Assembly: GCA_006176705.1 (NCBI GenBank) | Contig: QRFJ01000785.1 | Span: forward strand, 1-64,000 | DNA length: 64,000 bases | Direction: 5' to 3' | From: Cocos nucifera | Lineage: Eukaryota > Streptophyta > Magnoliopsida > Arecales > Arecaceae | Shown: one piece after another, positions 22,330-33,750 of the stretch | How the letters are laid out: every line of letters begins with the position of its first letter | Position numbering within the stretch: position 1 is the stretch's first letter | The notes under the pieces: generated by a model | The model's database searches: none | What the model was told of the DNA's origin: nothing | What the model saw: the letters and a program-made list of their open reading frames with translations, nothing else | Made by a program: the position numbers and the translations under genes

Positions 22330-24690
22330 GAAGAGAGTGCAGAAAATGTGACTGCCGAAGTCCTCTTCTGGGCTCCATGCTGGTTCAGGTCGAAGCCCGA
22401 GGGAGAGATCTCATCTCCAGCCAAGGTTGATGTTGAAGTTGAAGCCCAGGGGAGATCTCATCTCCAACCGAGGTTGAAGTAGATCTCGTCTCCTATGGTC
22501 GAGGTTGGAGGTTGAGCTCCTCGGGGATGATATTATTTCCAATAATCGAGGCTGACTCGGAGGAGATCTCTCCTACAGCCATAGTTAATACGGGCACTCG
22601 GGAGAGATCTAATCTCTGGCCGAGGTTGACGTGGTCGCTCGAAAGAGATCTTATCTCAAGGCGAGGTTGTCTCCGATCTTATCTCTGGCCGAGGTTGTCT
22701 CGATTGCTTGGGAGAGATCTTATCTCTAGCCGAGGTTGTCTCAGGCGCTTGGAAGAGATCTTATCTCTGGCTAAGGTTGCCTCAAAGGAGATCTTATCTC
22801 CTACGATCAAGGTTGATGCGGGCGCTCGGGAGAGATCTTATCTCCGACAATCGAGGTGGATGCGGACACTCGAGGGAGATCTTATCTCCTACCGTCGGGA
22901 TTGTCTCGGGGGAGATCTTATCTCCTGCAGTCGATGTTGGCCCAGATGCTCAGGGGAGAACTTATCTCCTACAACCGAGGTTGCCCCGAAGGAGATCTTA
23001 TCTTCTATAGTCGAGGTTGTCTCGGGGAAGATCTTATCTCCTGCAGCCGAAGTTAGCCCGGACCCTCAGGGAAGATCTTATCTCCTGCAGCCAAGATTGA
23101 TGCGGGCGCTCGGAGAGAGCTTATCTCCTACAACCGAGTTTTTGCCTCGGGGAGATCTTATCTCCTACAGTCAAAGTTTGGCCCGAACCCTCAGGGAAGA
23201 TCTTATTCCCGGTTGAGATTGTCTCGGGGGAGATCTTATCTCCTAATCGAGGTTGATGCAGGCGCTCAGAGAAGATTAATCTCCTACAGCCGAGGTCAGC
23301 CTAGACCCTCCAGGGGAGAATCTTATCTCCTACGGTCGAGGTTGCTCAGGGGAGATCTTATCTCGATGAGGTATGCGGGCGCTCAGGGAAGATCTTATCT
23401 CCTATCTCCTGAATCGGGTTGATCGGGCGTCGAGGAGATCTTATCTCTTGCAACCGAGGTTGCATCGGGGGAGATCTTATCTCCTGCAGTCGAGTTGGCC
23501 CAAACCCTTAGGGGAGATCTTATCTCTGCAATCGAGGTTGCCTCGGGGGAAGATCTTATCTCCTACGGTCGAGGTTGATTGGCACTTGGGGAGATCTNNN
23601 NNNNNNNNNNNNNNNNNNNNNNNNNNNNNNNNNNNNNNNNNNNNNNNNNNNNNNNNNNNNNNNNNNNNNNNNNNNNNNNNNNNNNNNNNNNNNNNNNNNN
23701 NNNNNNNNNNNNNNNNNNNNNNNNNNNNNNNNNNNNNNNNNNNNNNNNNNNNNNNNNNNNNNNNNNNNNNNNNNNNNNNNNNNNNNNNNNNNNNNNNNNN
23801 NNNNNNNNNNNNNNNNNNNNNNNNNNNNNNNNNNNNNNNNNNNNNNNNNNNNNNNNNNNNNNNNNNNNNNNNNNNNNNNNNNNNNNNNNNNNNNNNNNNN
23901 NNNNNNNNNNNNNNNNNNNNNNNNNNNNNNNNNNNNNNNNNNNNNNNNNNNNNNNNNNNNNNNNNNNNNNNNNNNNNNNNNNNNNNNNNNNNNNNNNNNN
24001 NNNNNNNNNNNNNNNNNNNNNNNNNNNNNNNNNNNNNNNNNNNNNNNNNNNNNNNNNNNNNNNNNNNNNNNNNNNNNNNNNNNNNNNNNNNNNNNNNNNN
24101 NNNNNNNNNNNNNNNNNNNNNNNNNNNNNNNNNNNNNNNNNNNNNNNNNNNNNNNNNNNNNNNNNNNNNNNNNNNNNNNNNNNNNNNNNNNNNNNNNNNN
24201 NNNNNNNNNNNNNNNNNNNNNNNNNNNNNNNNNNNNNNNNNNNNNNNNNNNNNNNNNNNNNNNNNNNNNNNNNNNNNNNNNNNNNNNNNNNNNNNNNNNN
24301 NNNNNNNNNNNNNNNNNNNNNNNNNNNNNNNNNNNNNNNNNNNNNNNNNNNNNNNNNNNNNNNNNNNNNNNNNNNNNNNNNNNNNNNNNNNNNNNNNNNN
24401 NNNNNNNNNNNNNNNNNNNNNNNNNNNNNNNNNNNNNNNNNNNNNNNNNNNNNNNNNNNNNNNNNNNNNNNNNNNNNNNNNNNNNNNNNNNNNNNNNNNN
24501 NNNNNNNNNNNNNNNNNNNNNNNNNNNNNNNNNNNNNNNNNNNNNNNNNNNNNNNNNNNNNNNNNNNNNGGGAATCTTATCTCCTACAATCGAGGTCGGC
24601 CCGGACCCTCAGAGGAGATCTTATCTCCTGCGGTTGAGGTTGCCTCAGGGGAGATCTTATCTCCTACTATCGAGGTTAAAGGTCTTTGAC
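22330..24690. repeat. Hairpin-core minisatellite within Gypsy C, interrupted by an assembly gap
   Basis: Tandem units of about 35-65 bp centred on GGGGAGATCTTATCTCCT followed by a short CG-containing spacer (CAGCCGAGGTTG) and CTCGG or GGGCGCTCGG. The core GGAGAT-CTT-ATCTCC is a 6-bp stem with a 3-base loop and contains a BglII-type AGATCT. More than 25 units are visible on both sides of the gap. Spacer length varies in two alternating forms. It lies between gag and the PPT, where pol would be in a complete Gypsy element. The frames through it (for example 22512-23216, and those running through N) are repeat artefacts. Confidence 0.9.
23598..24569. other. Assembly gap, 972 N
   Basis: All N, flanked on both sides by the same minisatellite. 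The true length is unknown; the gap probably reflects collapse of the tandem array. Confidence 0.98.
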
Positions 24691-24699
24691 CTGCTCGTG

Positions 24700-26250
24700 T
24701 TAGGACAAGGTTCTTCTTTTATTTCTAACATGGCAACTATTGTCTGCTTCTTTCCTATCATCTCATAGTTTTTGCATCCAGAAATAATATTATTGAAAGA
24801 AAAGAATTTTACTGAGGGAAAGTTACTGGCAGCACATCCCCATTTCAGGATCGTGGGGGCGTTGTTCCTCCGAATTCCCTTGGGCAGCAAGTCCCGGGCC
24901 AGATGACCTCCTCTATCTCATGCTGGCCTTCTTAATTTGGAGCAAGCTTCTCTTGGCTTTATCGCTGGGAGATGACAGCCCATCAAAGTACCAAGCTCCT
25001 TCTAGGGGTAACGTTGATGACACCGTGAGGCGGCCGACCTCCTTATCATTTCTGACTACAGCAGCGCCCTTGGCCAATCTTCTCCTGCTTCAGGCTGGCA
25101 TCGAAGGAATTTACCCAGCCGTCCCTTTCTGATGAGCTCCTCAATTTTATCTTGGAGCTGAATGTATTCTTCAGTATCGTGGCCATGGTCATAATGGTAG
25201 AGATAGTACTTGCTTCGATCGTGCTTGTTTGGGGAAGATCGTAATCCTTCTAGTCTTGGGGGAGATCGTAATCCTTCTGATCTTGGTAGCTGGTTCTTAA
25301 CTTCCATAAGAATTTGAGTTCGAGGAGCATTATGGGGGACGCAGTCGTGGAACCTTTCGGAAGGAGGACTTCTTCGCATCCTTCTATCGAAACTTTCTTG
25401 GTGGCGAGCTCGAGGAGTTCAGGCCTTGCTTGCACTAGGGAGGTCGTAAGCACGGTCGAACTTTATTTCATCCTCTTGTGAAACCTATGGGAGAACTTCA
25501 TGACCCTTTGTCGAGGCTACCTTGATGACGAGCTCGAAGGAGAGTTTGGCGGCCTCACTCATGCCGAACTTCATTCCACCCTCCTATGAAACCTTCATCA
25601 GAGCTTCCTTGATGGTGGGCTCGAGGGGGAGTTCGACCTCACTTGTGCTAGGAAGGTCGTGAATGCGGTCCAACTTCATTCCGCCCCCTGTGAAATCTTC
25701 TATGGGAGAACTTCATGCCCCTTTGTCGGGACTTTCTTGATGGTGAGCTCGAGGGGGAGTTCAGCCTCGCTTACATTGTGGAGGTCATGAACATGGCCGA
25801 ACTTCATTCCGCCTCCTGTGAAGTCTTCTAGGGGAGAACTTCTGCTCTCTATTTCTCTCCTTCCTAAGAGCGATTGGTATGCTAGGCCAAATGCTCTTCC
25901 TTAAGGTCGATTTCTGGCATCCTTATGGTGGATTTGCTGGCACAGTCTCCATTGAAAGCTGTCGCACGACCTGTATCATCTCGGTGGGGCCATGAACCTG
26001 CTAGACTAGTAGGTTGAATTGCTCCACATCTACGATAGCTTCAAGTGGAACCTGGACTGTTGAAGCTGAAATGGGAGCAGATGGACCTGGCATGGAGGTC
26101 GTCGATCATCGAGTCGAAGCTCTCTTGGACATATTTTCTCTTCGAAAAAGAAATTTAGAGAGGAAGAAGAGAGATCTCCAAAGAGGAAAGAGAGAAATCA
26201 TCATCGAGCACTCTTTTAAGAACAAGGGAACCTCGGTGGTTCGGGCCCTC
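24700..26250 (-). pseudogene. gag: gag of Gypsy C
   Basis: The clearest part is 25056-25379 (minus), which has KYYLYHYDHGHDTEEYIQLQ followed by IEELIRKGRLGKF. This matches the Gypsy gag knuckle region C..H.DHGHDTE.C..L with both key Cys changed to Tyr. Upstream (25380-26250) are acidic/Glu-Leu gag-like fragments that include a tandem array of about 110-bp units. Downstream (24700-25055) fades into stop-dense sequence and then the minisatellite. No pol motif follows. Start and stop cannot be fixed. Confidence 0.65.
25385..25855. repeat. Tandem ~110-bp units in the Gypsy C gag region
   Basis: About four head-to-tail copies, each with CTTGATGGTGAGCTCGAGGGGGAGTTC, then a GGTCGTGAACACGG-like block, then GAACTTCATTCCGCCTCCTGTGAA. 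Units differ by substitutions and small indels. Confidence 0.7.
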
Positions 26251-26265
26251 CTTCTAGTGTCAATC
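26245..26265 (-). other. Primer-binding site of Gypsy C
   Basis: On the minus strand, immediately after the LTR end, the sequence reads GATTGACACTAGAAGGAGGG. It resembles the TTGGCGC..AGAAGG class of Gypsy PBS with two G-to-A changes, as expected from decay of methylated C. It confirms minus orientation. Confidence 0.6.
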
Positions 26266-27339
26266 TATTGGTGTAGAAATTGATCATCACCAGATCCAGC
26301 TGGAGCGGAGGTGGACAAGGTCACCATCGAAAACCTACAAAATAAAGTTTCGTCCAGAGTAGGTGGGGGGTGCCTCCGGTAGGACTCTCCGACGATCAAG
26401 TCAGCTCTGGCCAATAGGAATGGAGTACTCAAAAATGAGTTCTGCAGACCTTAAAGAAGGAGAGGAGAGCTTAGAGCTTAGAGTTAGTGTATCTGAAGGA
26501 TCCTTTTTATAGACAGAGCTTGATGGTGATAGCTGTAGCTGTCTGGTGATGGGCCGCTCGAGGCTACACCAAATTTGATGTAGAGAGGATGGTATCGTCA
26601 GGCCGATAGTGGCAGCCATACCATCCGATAGTGGTGGGCTGCTCGAGGTCTGACGAAGTCAGTCATGGAGGGGGCACTGCCTGTAGCATCGCCTGTGCTA
26701 GACTGATGGTGACCATTCGGCCAGATTTAATGGCGATAGCTCTGAGAAAGCGAACATCGATTGGTGGACCTCGGCATATATCGATTCCAAAGGAGTTTGG
26801 ACTCCTGAAGGAAAAGCTCGAAAGGAGTTCGGCTCTCGTAGGCATCTGACTGGAGGAGTGCGGTTAAGGCTCGATCGTTGGAGAGTTTGGAAGGAGCTCG
26901 ACTGCTGAGAAGTCCGTACGACTGAAGGAAATGTCTAGGAGGAGTCTGACTCTGGCTCCTGAAGAAGTCCAACCGAAGGAAAAGCTTGGAGAGAGTTTGG
27001 CTCTCGTAGGCATCTGACTGAAAGAGCGTGGAGGGAGTTTGGCTCTCGCAGGAGTCCGACTGAAGCTCGACCGCTGAGGAGTTTGATCGAAAAAAGAAGT
27101 TTGGCTAAGGCCCAACCATTGAGAGTCTGAAGGAGCTCGACCGCTGAGGAGTTCGGTTGGAAGAAGAATTTCAGCTAAGGCCCGACCGCTAGGAGTTTGA
27201 AGGAGCTCGACCATTGAGGAGTTCGATCGGATGAAGGAGTTCGGCTAAGATCCATCCACTGAAGCTCTTTCGTGGCTACCGATTGCATTACGCTGCACAT
27301 CGAACTGGACTTCGATAGGAGCGGGGTTTATCCCCAACA
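26266..27339 (-). repeat. 5' LTR of Gypsy C (minus orientation)
   Basis: On the plus strand it runs from TATTGGTGTAGAAATTG (terminal TG mutated to TA) to GTTTATCCCCAACA, matching 21238-22294 throughout. Open frames here (26631-26849, 26864-27214) are shadows of the LTR repeats. Confidence 0.9.
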
Positions 27340-27344
27340 AGTTA

Positions 27345-30051
27345 TATATTGATGTATCTATCTTTAATATCGAGCAAAATGTGAATGTTGTAAAATGACC
27401 CAGGGATAGTCCAAATGATAGGTATCTATGGCACCTAAGGCTAAGTCATATAGCAGAAGATAGGATTAATAAATTAAAAAAAATTAAGCTATTGAGTCTG
27501 TTGACTTTCGAGCCATATCCAATTTATGAATCATATCTTCATGGCAAAATGACTAAGCTTCCTTTTGTAGGACATGAGGAAAGGGCCACGGATCTACTTG
27601 CCCTAGTACATACTGATATGTGCGACCTATTTGATGTGTCGGCTAGAGGCAACTTTGATTACTTCATAATCTCTATCGATGATTTATCTTAGTATGGGTA
27701 CGTGTATCTTGTGAGATACAAGTTTGAAGCCTTTGAAAAGTTCAAAAAATTCAGACATGAAGTCGAAAACCAAATTGGAAAATCCATTAAGATTCTTCAA
27801 TCAGATCGAGGAGGTGAATACCTTAGTCAAAAATTTTTGGACTATAAATGGCATAGTCTCTCAATGGATTCCACCTGAAACACCTCAACTCAGTGAGATT
27901 TTAGAATAGAGAAATCGGACTCTATTAGATATGGTCTAATCCATGATGAGCTTCACAAACCTTTTTGATTTTCTTTGGGGACATAGTCTGTTAATTGCTA
28001 TATATTTACTGAATAGGATTTTCTCTAAAATCATTCCTTCCACACCATATGAGATATGGCATGGTAAAAAATCAAGTCTGAGTCATCTCAAAATTTGGGG
28101 TTGTCAGGCTCATGTCAAAAGATATCAAGCAGACAAGTTAGACTATAGGTCCTTTAGAGCTCGATTTATAGGATTTTTTAAAGAATCATTAGGATATTAT
28201 TTCTACATTCCAGAAGACTACAATGTGATTGTGAGTCAGCATGCTATTTTTTTTGAAAAATAGTTTATTCAAAATAGCGGCATTGAAAAGCATATCAAGC
28301 AAGAGGAGAAAGTCTTCCAAGAACAACGAGCTAAGGATCCTATGGAATCAAATTAGGTTGAGCCAATACAATCACTATCTCCTCCACCTCGTAGATCAGA
28401 AAGGGTTTTTTATTCCCTTGAGAGGTACTTAGGTATTATTTTAGAGGAAGTAGAAAAAATATTTCTCATAGGTAATGAGATTCATGGTGATCCCAAAACC
28501 TATAACGAGGCGATATCGGATATTGACTCCGAAAAGTGGTTAGAGGCAATGAAGTCAGAAATTGACTCGATGCACTCAAACTAAGTCTAGACCTTAGTAG
28601 ATCCACCAGAAGGTATAGTACCTATTAGGTATAAATGGATCTACAAGAGAAAGATTGGTGCAAATGGAAATGTGGAGACATTCAAAGTTAGATTAGTGGC
28701 AAAAGGTTATAGTCAGCACAAAGGCATTGATTATTAGGATACCTTTTCGCCAGTAGCTATGCTAAAATTCATTCGCATATTATTTGCTGTTGCAGCTTAT
28801 TTCGATTATAAAATATGGCAAATGGACATGAATTCCTAAATGGATACCTTGAGATAGATATCTATATGGAATAGCCGCTAGGTTTCACATCCAGTGATGT
28901 TGATCATAAAGTATGCAAGCTGCAAAGGTTCATATATGGACTTAAGCAAGCATCTCGAAGCTGGAATACTCATTTTAATGATGTGATTAAATTATTTGAT
29001 TTCATCAAAAATAAGGAGGAACTATGTGTTTTCAAAAAGATCAGTGCGAGCGCTATTATCTTTCTCGTACTGTACGTGGATGATATCCTTCTTATTGAAA
29101 ATGATATTCTCATGTTGACCATAGTTAAAATATGGTTATCTAAAAAATTCTCCATGATAGACCTAGGAGAAGCATCTTTCATTCTAGAAATTAATGTCTA
29201 TAGAGATAGACCAAATAGGATGCTAGGTCTTTCATAGAAGATGTACATAGAGAAAATACTAAAGAGGTTTAGCATGGAAACTCCAAGAGAGGATTGGTAC
29301 CCTTCAGACATGGCATTCATCTCTCTAAGAAAATTTGTCCCAACACATCTGAGGAGATTGAATGTATGAGCAAGATCCCTTATGCTTCCGCAATAGGGAG
29401 CCTCATGTATGCCATGTTATGTACACGATCTGATATAGCCTATGCTGTGAGTGTCACGAGCAAATATCAGTTGGATTCAGGTGAAGAACATTGGACTTCT
29501 GTGAAATATATCTTTAAGTACTTGAGAAGAACTAAGGATATATTGTTGGTTTTTGGTAATGGAGAACTCCAAGTCTAGGGGTATACAGATTTGAATTTTA
29601 TGTTCGATATAGATGATCGAAAGTCTATATCTAGAAGTCTGTTCATGTGTAATGATGGTGCTGTAAGTTGGAAGAGTTTCAAGCAGATAGTGATAGCAGA
29701 TTCCACCATGGAAGCAGAATATATCACTACATTAGAAGCTGTGAAGGAGGCATTCTGGTATAAGAAATTCATCACAGAGATTGGAGTGATGCTATCGGAT
29801 GCCATTCCTCTATACTACAATAATAATGGCACCATAGTCCTTGCTAAGGAGCCGAGGTCTCACTAAAAATCTAAGCACATCGAGCGGCGATACCACCTCA
29901 TCCGCGATTACCTCGAGAAAGATTATGTCGAGGTCAAAAGAGTCGACTCTGCATACAATGTGGCAACCCACTAATAAAGTCGTTGGGCCAGCAGAAGATT
30001 AAAACCCACCTTGAGAAGATGGGACTTAGATTTATAGTCAATTGGCTTTAG
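27345..30051 (+). pseudogene. pol: pol of Copia B: pre-integrase, integrase, RT, RNase H
   Basis: Pre-integrase reads LWHLRLSHIAEDR (about 27435). Integrase Asp residues are in HTDMCDLFD and QSDRGGEYLS; the Glu region is damaged by stops (about 27895-27910), then PYEIWHGKKSSLSHLKIWGC and FIGFFKESLGYYFY are clean (27943-28263). RT has KWIYKRKIG, VRLVAKGYSQ, a frameshift after WQMDM (about 28830), then VLYVDDILLIEND (29060-29110) with the YVDD catalytic box intact. RNase H blocks include YASAIGSLMYAM, DSTMEAEYI and a mutated YYNNNGTI. It ends at TAG 30049-30051, 15 bp before the 3' LTR. Confidence 0.87.
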
Positions 30052-30065
30052 ATCAAATGAAAGTT

Positions 30066-32345
30066 TATTAGATATTTGTGCCCTAGAAGCCAGAATTGGC
30101 TGACACTTGTAATACACATCTAAGGACAAAATTATAATTTTAACTATAAATAATAAAATTAATTATTTTCTATCATAATGTGTATTTAAAAGTATCTGTC
30201 ATACATCCCTTGGGTTAATGGTAATGATGGTTCATATTTTCAAGAGTTGAAAATTTAAGATATGAATTTTCATTATTAACTCATAAAATGCTCTTGACCG
30301 TAGGTCATCATGAGGATGGTGATTGATCCGAAAGGTTGGTATATGATTGTTTCTCTAGGATAGATAAGTCTTGAGTCTATGGTGTAGAGACACCAGAGCG
30401 AGAGTATAGGTACTCGTTAGAGAACGAGGGCACTGAGTGTGACCACCTCGAGCAAGTCATGAGGAAGTCTACCTTTTCGTCGATGACTGGCTCAAAGCTA
30501 TAGTGGTGTGTCTGGTTCTTTGATCTGAGGTGCATCGATAGTTCACCTTGAGGGTGTTATAGTTTGACTACACCATAACTCGATCTTCTAGCCATTCAGA
30601 ATCTTAAGGTGTATGTTGGCTATAGCATGTTCATTGTAGGAATTAGATTGCACCAATAGGAGATCTATCTACTTCGGTAGATGAGGAGCAACCCTATGAT
30701 GATCATGAGAATTAAGTCCATAAGCCCATGGCCATGGCAAAGTGAAATAATAAAAAGAGTTTCTATTAGGATTTTCATATTAGACTTGAATTGAATGATT
30801 AATTCATATGACGAAAATTAGGGTTTGATGGATCACCTTAATCCTAATCCAATCGGAGCTCAAGATAGAGGAACTTAATCACATAGGTAACTACACCAAG
30901 AGGTTCATTTTTAGTTCTGATGGGTTGTCACTATATATTGCTAGGTATCACTGATGGATTTTGGGAGTAATTAGAATGATTTGGATGATCGATCATACTA
31001 GTTGTTTGAATCAAAAAAGTTCTGATCCATTGAAAAGTATTTTGATGATGTCAATGGTAGAGATCGCGACATATCCCATTACCATATGAAACTGAATCTA
31101 ACTGGATCACACAAATAAGGGTTTGGATTTGGATATCATTAATTAGACTAACCCAGTTCAATTGATTTGAATAAGTTTCAATTAGGTTCAAGAAAATCAT
31201 GCTAGCACACGATTGAGCCTAATGTTCTCCTTCAACAATCATTAAAGCTTGTCTCGACTAAGCCAAATATATTTGGACTCACTCAAAAATCTTTACTTGG
31301 TCTAACTGAAGCTTGTCCAGATCAGAAAAGGATTGTCTTAATTCATGAGATAAATTTGAGACAACACCTACCATTTTTCATCACTTGCTAAATCTTGTCT
31401 TTGGACTTTGGTCAAATGTTGACCTTTGATACTTAGACATCTACCCATGTGTCATGCACCCATAAGAGAGAACATGGGCTTTATCCCCTGCTAAAATATA
31501 GAAAGGAAGGGGGCACACACCTAGGGAGGCATGCATCCCATGAGGATCATGCCTAGAGTCCCATGCAGATGGGACTCCAAGTTGCTTCATGGTTTCAAAT
31601 TAGGTGGCGCCAAGGAGTCCTGTTTGACCAATCCTGGTGCCACCTAAGGAGGTTTATGAGGGACTCTAATCTAATTAGATCAGATGATGTCATCCCACCA
31701 ATCATATTTAGATCTGATTGCATTAAGAGTTGTAATTGGCTGGGATGATGTGGCACTGTATGGTGCAGAAGGATCTATATAAATCCTGTCTGCGCCTAGA
31801 ATTGAGAGTTTCTATCCTTTGCCCATGCCACAAGGCTTCTCTCCATCTCTCTCCATGCCACCTTCAGGTCCTCTCTCTCCTATCCACGTCCAAATATTTT
31901 TAGGCTCAAGTTTGGTGTGATCCAAGCAAGAGAAAGATGATAGAAAAGGAAGAAGGCAGCACTACTGCAAGTGACAACGGCTGATCTTCAAAAGTTATTT
32001 TGAAGATCTTCAAAATTAGATCTATAATTTTTAGAGGATAGATTGAGAAGAAGAAGATCTTCAGATCCTACCTGAGTGGATATCGGTAGAGGTCAGATGC
32101 TTGTATGGCTACATCCAGAACCTCAAGAAAATATCAGGATCATCATAGGGTAATAGGATTACCCATAATAAAATTATGATTAAACTATATTTAATTTTAT
32201 TTTATTTTATTTTATCATATCAATAAGATCAGATCTGAAGAGTCTCAGATCTGATTTGGATCTAAGAAAAAAAAATTTTTAAATATCCCTCTTGATCCAA
32301 TCAGATCTGAATGAACCTGATCCAAAAAATTGGATTTTTACTTTA
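30066..32345 (+). repeat. 3' LTR of Copia B
   Basis: Starts TATTAGATATTTGTGCCCTAG (TG mutated to TA) and ends GGATTTTTACTTTA (CA mutated to TA). A TATATAAA box lies at 31776-31783. The preceding purine tract (CAAATGAAAGTT) is degenerate compared with that of Copia H. The 31563-31748 frame has no domain. Confidence 0.92.
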
Positions 32346-32350
32346 ATGGA

Positions 32351-33736
32351 GACCTATAAAGCCCATTTGATTGCTAAGGGGTATCGTCAACATTATGGTA
32401 TTGACTATGATGAGATATTTTTTTCTATGGTAATACTCAAATCCATTTAGATTATGCTTGCCATTGCTACCCATCTGGATGATAAAATCTGGCAAATAGA
32501 TGTGAAAACGGCCTTCCTAAATAGAGAGCTGGATGAAGAGGTGTATATGATACAGCCTGAAGAATTCACATCCATAGATGAGTCTAAGGTGTGTACGCTT
32601 CAAAAATCTATTTATAAACTAAAGCAAGCATCTCGAAGCTAGAACATATAATTTGATAGAACAATCAAAACCTATGGCTTCGTTAAGAATGAAGAGGAGC
32701 CCTACATATACAGGTGGGCTAATGGTTCAGTAATAGTATTCCTAGTATTGTATGTGGATGATATTCTCTTAATTAAAAATGATGTCCCTACATTACAAGG
32801 AATAAAGATCTAGCTATCATCACAGTTTTCCATGAAAGATCTAGGAGAAGCTTCCTACATCCTAGGGATGAAGATCTATGGAGATAGATCTAAAAGATTG
32901 CTTGGATTGTCCCAGTCTACGTACATTGATACCATGCTGAAATAATTCAGCATGGAGAATTCCAAGAAAGGCTATCTACCAATAGGTCATGAAATTTTTC
33001 TTTCAAAGAGGGATTGTCTAACAACACCTCTAGAAAGAGAGCGTAAGAGTAGAATACCATATGCTTCGATAGTGGGTTCTATAATGTATGCCATGACATG
33101 TACGCAATTAGATGTGGCATACTCACTAGGGGTAGTGAGTAGATACTAATCTGATCTAGGAGAAAACTATTGGAAGGTTGTTAAAATCATCCTGAAGTAT
33201 TTAAGAAATACTAAGGACCAGTAACTTGTATATGATGAATCGAACTTGAAACTTATGGGGTTCATAGACTCCAATTTTCAATCTGATCATGATGATGGTA
33301 AGAGTACATTGGGATATATATTCACTCTTAAAGGTGACGCTATCTACTGGAAGAGTTCCAAGCAGCACACTATGGCCGATTTAATTTGTGAGGTAGAGTA
33401 TGTCACTGCATCAGATGCTGCCAAGAAAGTGGCATGACTAAAAAATTCATCATCGAGCTTGGAGTAGCACCATCTCTTGATGGTCCAGTTCTACTCTATT
33501 ATGATAGCTCTGAAGCCAATGCTCAAGCGAAGGAACCTAAGGCACACCAATGGACGAAGCATATTCTGCACCGCTTCCATCTTGTCTGAGAAATTAAGAA
33601 TTGAGGTGATGTCGACCTTTAGAAGATCGATAAAAAGAAGAACCTAGCTGACCCATTCACTAAAGCTATTATGGTGAAGGAGTTCAATGACTTCAAGTCG
33701 AAGATAGGTATTAGATACTACACCAATTGGCTTTAG
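32351..33736 (+). pseudogene. pol: pol of Copia A, second part: RT and RNase H
   Basis: It resumes in frame after the second ATGGA copy: YKAHLIAKGYRQ, then WQIDVKTAFLNRELDEEVYM (32490-32555), SIYKLKQASRS and FLVLYVDDILLIKNDV (about 32740-32785) with YVDD intact. FSMKDLGEASYILGMKIY, YASIVGSIMYAMTCTQLDVAY and the RNase H block YWKSSKQHTMADL follow, with a few single stops and a frame change near 33436. TAG at 33734-33736 ends pol 14 bp before the LTR. Confidence 0.88.
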
Positions 33737-33737
33737 T

Positions 33738-33750
33738 CCAAGTGGAAGAT
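33738..33750 (+). other. Polypurine tract of Copia A
   Basis: CCAAGTGGAAGAT directly precedes the 3' LTR (TGTTGG), in the same position and of similar sequence to the Copia H tract ACAAGTGGGAGAT. Confidence 0.8.

Larger units (their letters stand above)
21238..27339 (-). mobile_element. Gypsy C: non-autonomous, gag-only LTR element inserted in Copia B
   Basis: LTRs at 21238-22294 and 26266-27339 (1057 and 1074 bp) are flanked by the perfect TSD AGTTA (21233-21237 and 27340-27344). Removing it restores the Copia B frame. In minus orientation the PBS lies just below 26266 and the PPT just above 22294. The interior has a gag with a DHGHDTEE motif but no protease, RT, RNase H or integrase. The visible interior is about 3 kb plus a 972-base gap, too small for a full Gypsy pol. 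The class resembles TR-GAG/LARD elements dependent on another Gypsy for mobility. Confidence 0.9.
15852..32345 (+). mobile_element. Copia B: LTR retrotransposon inserted in the RT of Copia A, itself split by Gypsy C
   Basis: The LTRs at 15852-18138 and 30066-32345 are 2287 and 2280 bp. The perfect 5-bp TSD ATGGA (15847-15851 and 32346-32350) marks the insertion. Removing the element and one TSD copy restores the RT reading frame of Copia A. The PBS is at 18141. Gag, protease, integrase, RT and RNase H follow in Copia order. Gypsy C (21238-27339) interrupts it between protease and the pre-integrase domain. LTR family members F and H occur elsewhere in the window. The copy is heavily mutated. 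Confidence 0.95.

Noticed and set aside
22330..24690. CRISPR-like array of short repeats and spacers
   Set aside because: Spacers are themselves repeated, unit lengths vary, the setting is a plant Gypsy element and no cas gene exists.
22512..24768. Long open frames (up to 438 codons) across the minisatellite and N gap
   Set aside because: They consist of repeated units or run through undefined bases, occur in several overlapping frames and have no domain.
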